Below are positions 61,972 to 64,000 of a stretch of 64,000 nt of DNA, in pieces (position 1 is the stretch's first letter; every line of letters starts with the position of its first letter). The position numbers and the translations under genes are program-made. The DNA comes from Terriglobia bacterium (GTDB taxonomy: Bacteria > Acidobacteriota > Terriglobia > Bryobacterales > Bryobacteraceae). The notes under the pieces were generated by a model, which worked only from the letters and a program-made list of their open reading frames with translations, did no database searches and was not told the origin of the DNA. The DNA is taken from contig JAJPHN010000006.1 in the NCBI GenBank assembly GCA_021325235.1, positions 1-64,000 of the forward strand. The letters run 5' to 3'.

Positions 61972-64000
61972 ATGCCGTTTCGCAATTTGTTGCGCAGTTT
62001 TACCTGCCTTTCCGTGCTGCTTTGCGCGATCAGCGCGCTTCCTGCCGCTACCATTTCGGGAACCGTGAAGGACTCCTCCGGCGCCGTTGTGCCCGGAGCT
62101 ACGGTCGAGATTTCCGTCTCCGGTCAGGCGCCGATACAGCTGACCACCGACTCCAAAGGCAGCTTCGCGTCAGCCGATTTGCCCGCCGGCGCGTATCGCG
62201 TCACCATTCGCGCCAAGGGTTTCGAGCAGCTGACGAAAGCGGTTGAGCTCGGATCGAGCGCAGTTGTGCTGGAACTTGAACTCGCGGTGGCCGGAGCGCG
62301 CGAAGAAGTTACGGTCGGCGGTAAAGTTTCCAACTACGCCAATTCCGACCCGACGTACCAGGCGTTGCGGGCCAACCGGCTGGGACATTCCTTCGCGATG
62401 AAAGCGAATGTCACGCTGAACTACGACGCGGGAAGTTTCGTATTCCGGCGCGGCACCATTACGTTTTTCGAACCGGTGCATGGCAAGACAGTGGGCGCGG
62501 TGTTCACTGGCGAAGGACAGTTTACGCTGACTCCGCTGATGCCGATCGATAAAGCCGAGCTTCGCCGGCGCGCGGGAGCTGGGGCATTTGAGGAAGATTT
62601 CACGCGCGTGGTGTTTCGTTTCAGCAACGGGCTGAGCCGGAATTTCCTGCTGCTGACAAGCGGGCCGGCGGAAACGCCGCGCGAGGCCCAGGCGGCGGTA
62701 GCGGATTGGGAGAATACGCTGCGCCACCGTGAGGAAATACCGCGCAGTATGCTCGAGAGTTTTCTCGAAGGCGACGCCATCGATAACGTGGCGGCCGACA
62801 CGCTGGCTGCGGTGTACAACCCGTCGCGTCCCGGCTTTTTCAGCGCCTACATTCAGGGCGTAAAGCATCACGATCTGCGCTTCCAGGCGCGGGCGCGGGG
62901 CGGAGCCGTGCTGCAGCTGGATTCCCCGGAAGAAGTGGCGCTGCTCAATGTCGCGCCGATGAGTCTGGACGACGGGATCTGGTACATGGGCCACGCCAAA
63001 GAGGAGTATCAGAAGGGCGTGGCGAGTTCGAGCGAGGAGCGCCGCTACTTCGCCGCGAAACGGTTCAAGATGGAGACCGTGATCGGGAAGAATCGTCATC
63101 TCACGAGCCTCGCGACGATTGATCTGGAGCCGCTGGTGGCGGGCGAGCGCGTGCTGAAGTTCCATCTGCTGCCGAACCTGCGTGTGTCGCGCGTCACCGA
63201 TGCCGAGCGCAAGGAGCTGTACTTCATACAGGAATCAAGGAAAGCCGATGGTTCCTTTTACGTGATTTTCCCGGAGCCCTGCGCGCCGGGCAAACTGTAT
63301 CAGATCACGGTGGAGTACGCCGGCGATCACGTGATTCAGGACGCGGGCACGGGCAGCTTCTACATCGGCGCTCGTGAGTCCTGGTATCCGACGCCCAACA
63401 GCTTCGGCGAACGCTCGATCTACGAACTCACGTTTCGTGTGCCGAAACAATACACGCTGGTGAGCGTGGGTGCGCTGCAGAACTCGGGCGTGGAAGACGA
63501 AATGGCTGTGACGCGCTGGCTCACACCGAAGCCGGTGGCGATCGCCGGTTTCAATTACGGCGACTACAAGCGTACGGAGCTGCGCGATGAGCAGACACAT
63601 ACGACCTTTGAAGGTTACTATTTGCCGGAGCTGCCGGATTATCTGAAGCACAGGCAGGCGGTGGAGAGTCTTGCGCCGCACGCCATGACCGAATATGCGC
63701 TGAAGGTGAGCCGCGCCGAGGTGCAGCTCTGCAATTACTATTTCGGCCCGGACGGCTTCGAGCGGCTTTACATCACGGAGCAGCCGAATTTCAATTTTGG
63801 GCAGTCGTGGCCGAACCTGGTCTATTTGCCGATCTCCGCCTACACCGACGCCACACAGCGCTATTTATTGTTTGGCGAGATCAACAACAAGTTTTCGGCG
63901 TTCGTGGATGAAGTGACGCCGCACGAGGTATCGCATCAATGGTGGGGTCACGCGGTGGGCTGGGCTTCCTATCACGACCAGTGGCTTTCGGAAGGATTTG
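61972..64000 (+). CDS. Exported M1-like metallopeptidase with an N-terminal carboxypeptidase-regulatory domain (partial)
   Basis: The frame is open to the right edge (676 residues visible). It has a signal peptide (NLLRSFTCLSVLLCAISALPAA), then a carboxypeptidase-regulatory/TonB-plug-like fold (about 25-105: ISGTVKDSSGAVVPGATVEI, FEQLTKAVELG). Long beta-rich M1-type domains follow (YTLVSVGALQNSGVEDEMAV). The zinc motif HEVSHQWWGH, with Glu in WLSEGF, gives HExxH-x18-E near residue 653. The GAMEN exopeptidase motif of true M1 aminopeptidases is replaced by TEQPNFNFG, so specificity may differ. The C-terminus lies outside the window. Confidence 0.88.
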   Translation, partial: MPFRNLLRSFTCLSVLLCAISALPAATISGTVKDSSGAVVPGATVEISVSGQAPIQLTTDSKGSFASADLPAGAYRVTIRAKGFEQLTKAVELGSSAVVLELELAVAGAREEVTVGGKVSNYANSDPTYQALRANRLGHSFAMKANVTLNYDAGSFVFRRGTITFFEPVHGKTVGAVFTGEGQFTLTPLMPIDKAELRRRAGAGAFEEDFTRVVFRFSNGLSRNFLLLTSGPAETPREAQAAVADWENTLRHREEIPRSMLESFLEGDAIDNVAADTLAAVYNPSRPGFFSAYIQGVKHHDLRFQARARGGAVLQLDSPEEVALLNVAPMSLDDGIWYMGHAKEEYQKGVASSSEERRYFAAKRFKMETVIGKNRHLTSLATIDLEPLVAGERVLKFHLLPNLRVSRVTDAERKELYFIQESRKADGSFYVIFPEPCAPGKLYQITVEYAGDHVIQDAGTGSFYIGARESWYPTPNSFGERSIYELTFRVPKQYTLVSVGALQNSGVEDEMAVTRWLTPKPVAIAGFNYGDYKRTELRDEQTHTTFEGYYLPELPDYLKHRQAVESLAPHAMTEYALKVSRAEVQLCNYYFGPDGFERLYITEQPNFNFGQSWPNLVYLPISAYTDATQRYLLFGEINNKFSAFVDEVTPHEVSHQWWGHAVGWASYHDQWLSEGF

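Noticed and set aside
1-64000. tRNA, rRNA or prophage genes
   Set aside because: I saw no cloverleaf-like tRNA sequence, no rRNA segments, and no integrase, terminase or capsid genes on either strand.

Overview
The window looks like a chromosomal segment of a GC-rich, Gram-negative soil acidobacterium, most likely of the Solibacteres/Bryobacterales group. The basis is family content, not a database match: a PadR-type regulator followed by a duplicated-core orphan ABC permease (ADOP family), a DUF1592/DUF1588/DUF1585 cytochrome-like protein paired with a DUF1552 Tat protein, a DUF1080 hydrolase, Tat-exported TIM-barrel sugar epimerases, a carboxypeptidase-regulatory-domain protein fused to an M1-like peptidase, LPS heptosyltransferases and an outer-membrane barrel protein. 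GTG and TTG starts and 1-4 bp gene overlaps are common.

Layout. 1-3706: end of an unknown gene, a DoxX-like membrane protein, then padR with a palindromic operator and an ADOP permease. 3742-12340: YhaM-like nuclease, SurA/PpiC foldase, mfd and rfaE2 on the minus strand, interrupted by a plus-strand polytopic membrane protein. 12389-16306: heptosyltransferases waaF and waaC with a small degenerate nucleotidyltransferase-like gene between them, an ICMT-like methyltransferase and a sugar isomerase. 16362-19372: a MarR regulator and its probable membrane-protein target sharing an operator, then an ankyrin protein and a small membrane protein. 19593-23033: a PAS histidine kinase of the NarL/DegS class with three response regulators, one lacking its DNA-binding domain. 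23144-26443: myo-inositol oxygenase, a HAD phosphatase-like protein with an internal 39-bp repeat, a small membrane protein, YceI and a Tat-exported epimerase. 26512-32724: DUF362, DUF1592, DUF1552 and a secreted esterase. 32791-33371: VapBC. 33377-41689: a LysR regulator divergent from gltBD, then L-2-hydroxyglutarate oxidase. 41707-49176: membrane and secreted proteins, glgB, an outer-membrane protein and a polyprenyl-phosphate sugar transferase. 49388-53084: IscR-like regulator and iscS, a second VapBC, then rpmI-rplT-zapB-zapA. 53091-64000: sialate O-acetylesterase, a GT-C-like membrane protein, a class A beta-lactamase-like serine hydrolase, Pit phosphate transporter with its DUF47 partner, DUF1080 hydrolase, APC permease, a DUF1905 remnant, ICMT-like protein and the start of an M1-like peptidase that runs off the end.

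Systems that work together: LPS inner-core heptose assembly (rfaE2, waaF, waaC); ammonia assimilation plus 2-oxoglutarate by-product repair (gltBD, lhgO); Fe-S assembly (IscR-like, IscS); phosphate uptake (Pit/DUF47); oxidation of inositol to glucuronate (MIOX); and a probable exported carbohydrate or polymer breakdown module (DUF362, DUF1592, DUF1552, esterase). I found no rRNA, tRNA, CRISPR array, prophage or intact insertion sequence. No single locus is an obvious new defence or biosynthetic system. The most unusual items are a dead-looking HldE-type paralogue between waaF and waaC, an in-frame hairpin-forming repeat in the MIOX-linked HAD gene, a truncated response regulator, and several regulator genes whose -10 box lies only 7-9 nt from the start codon.
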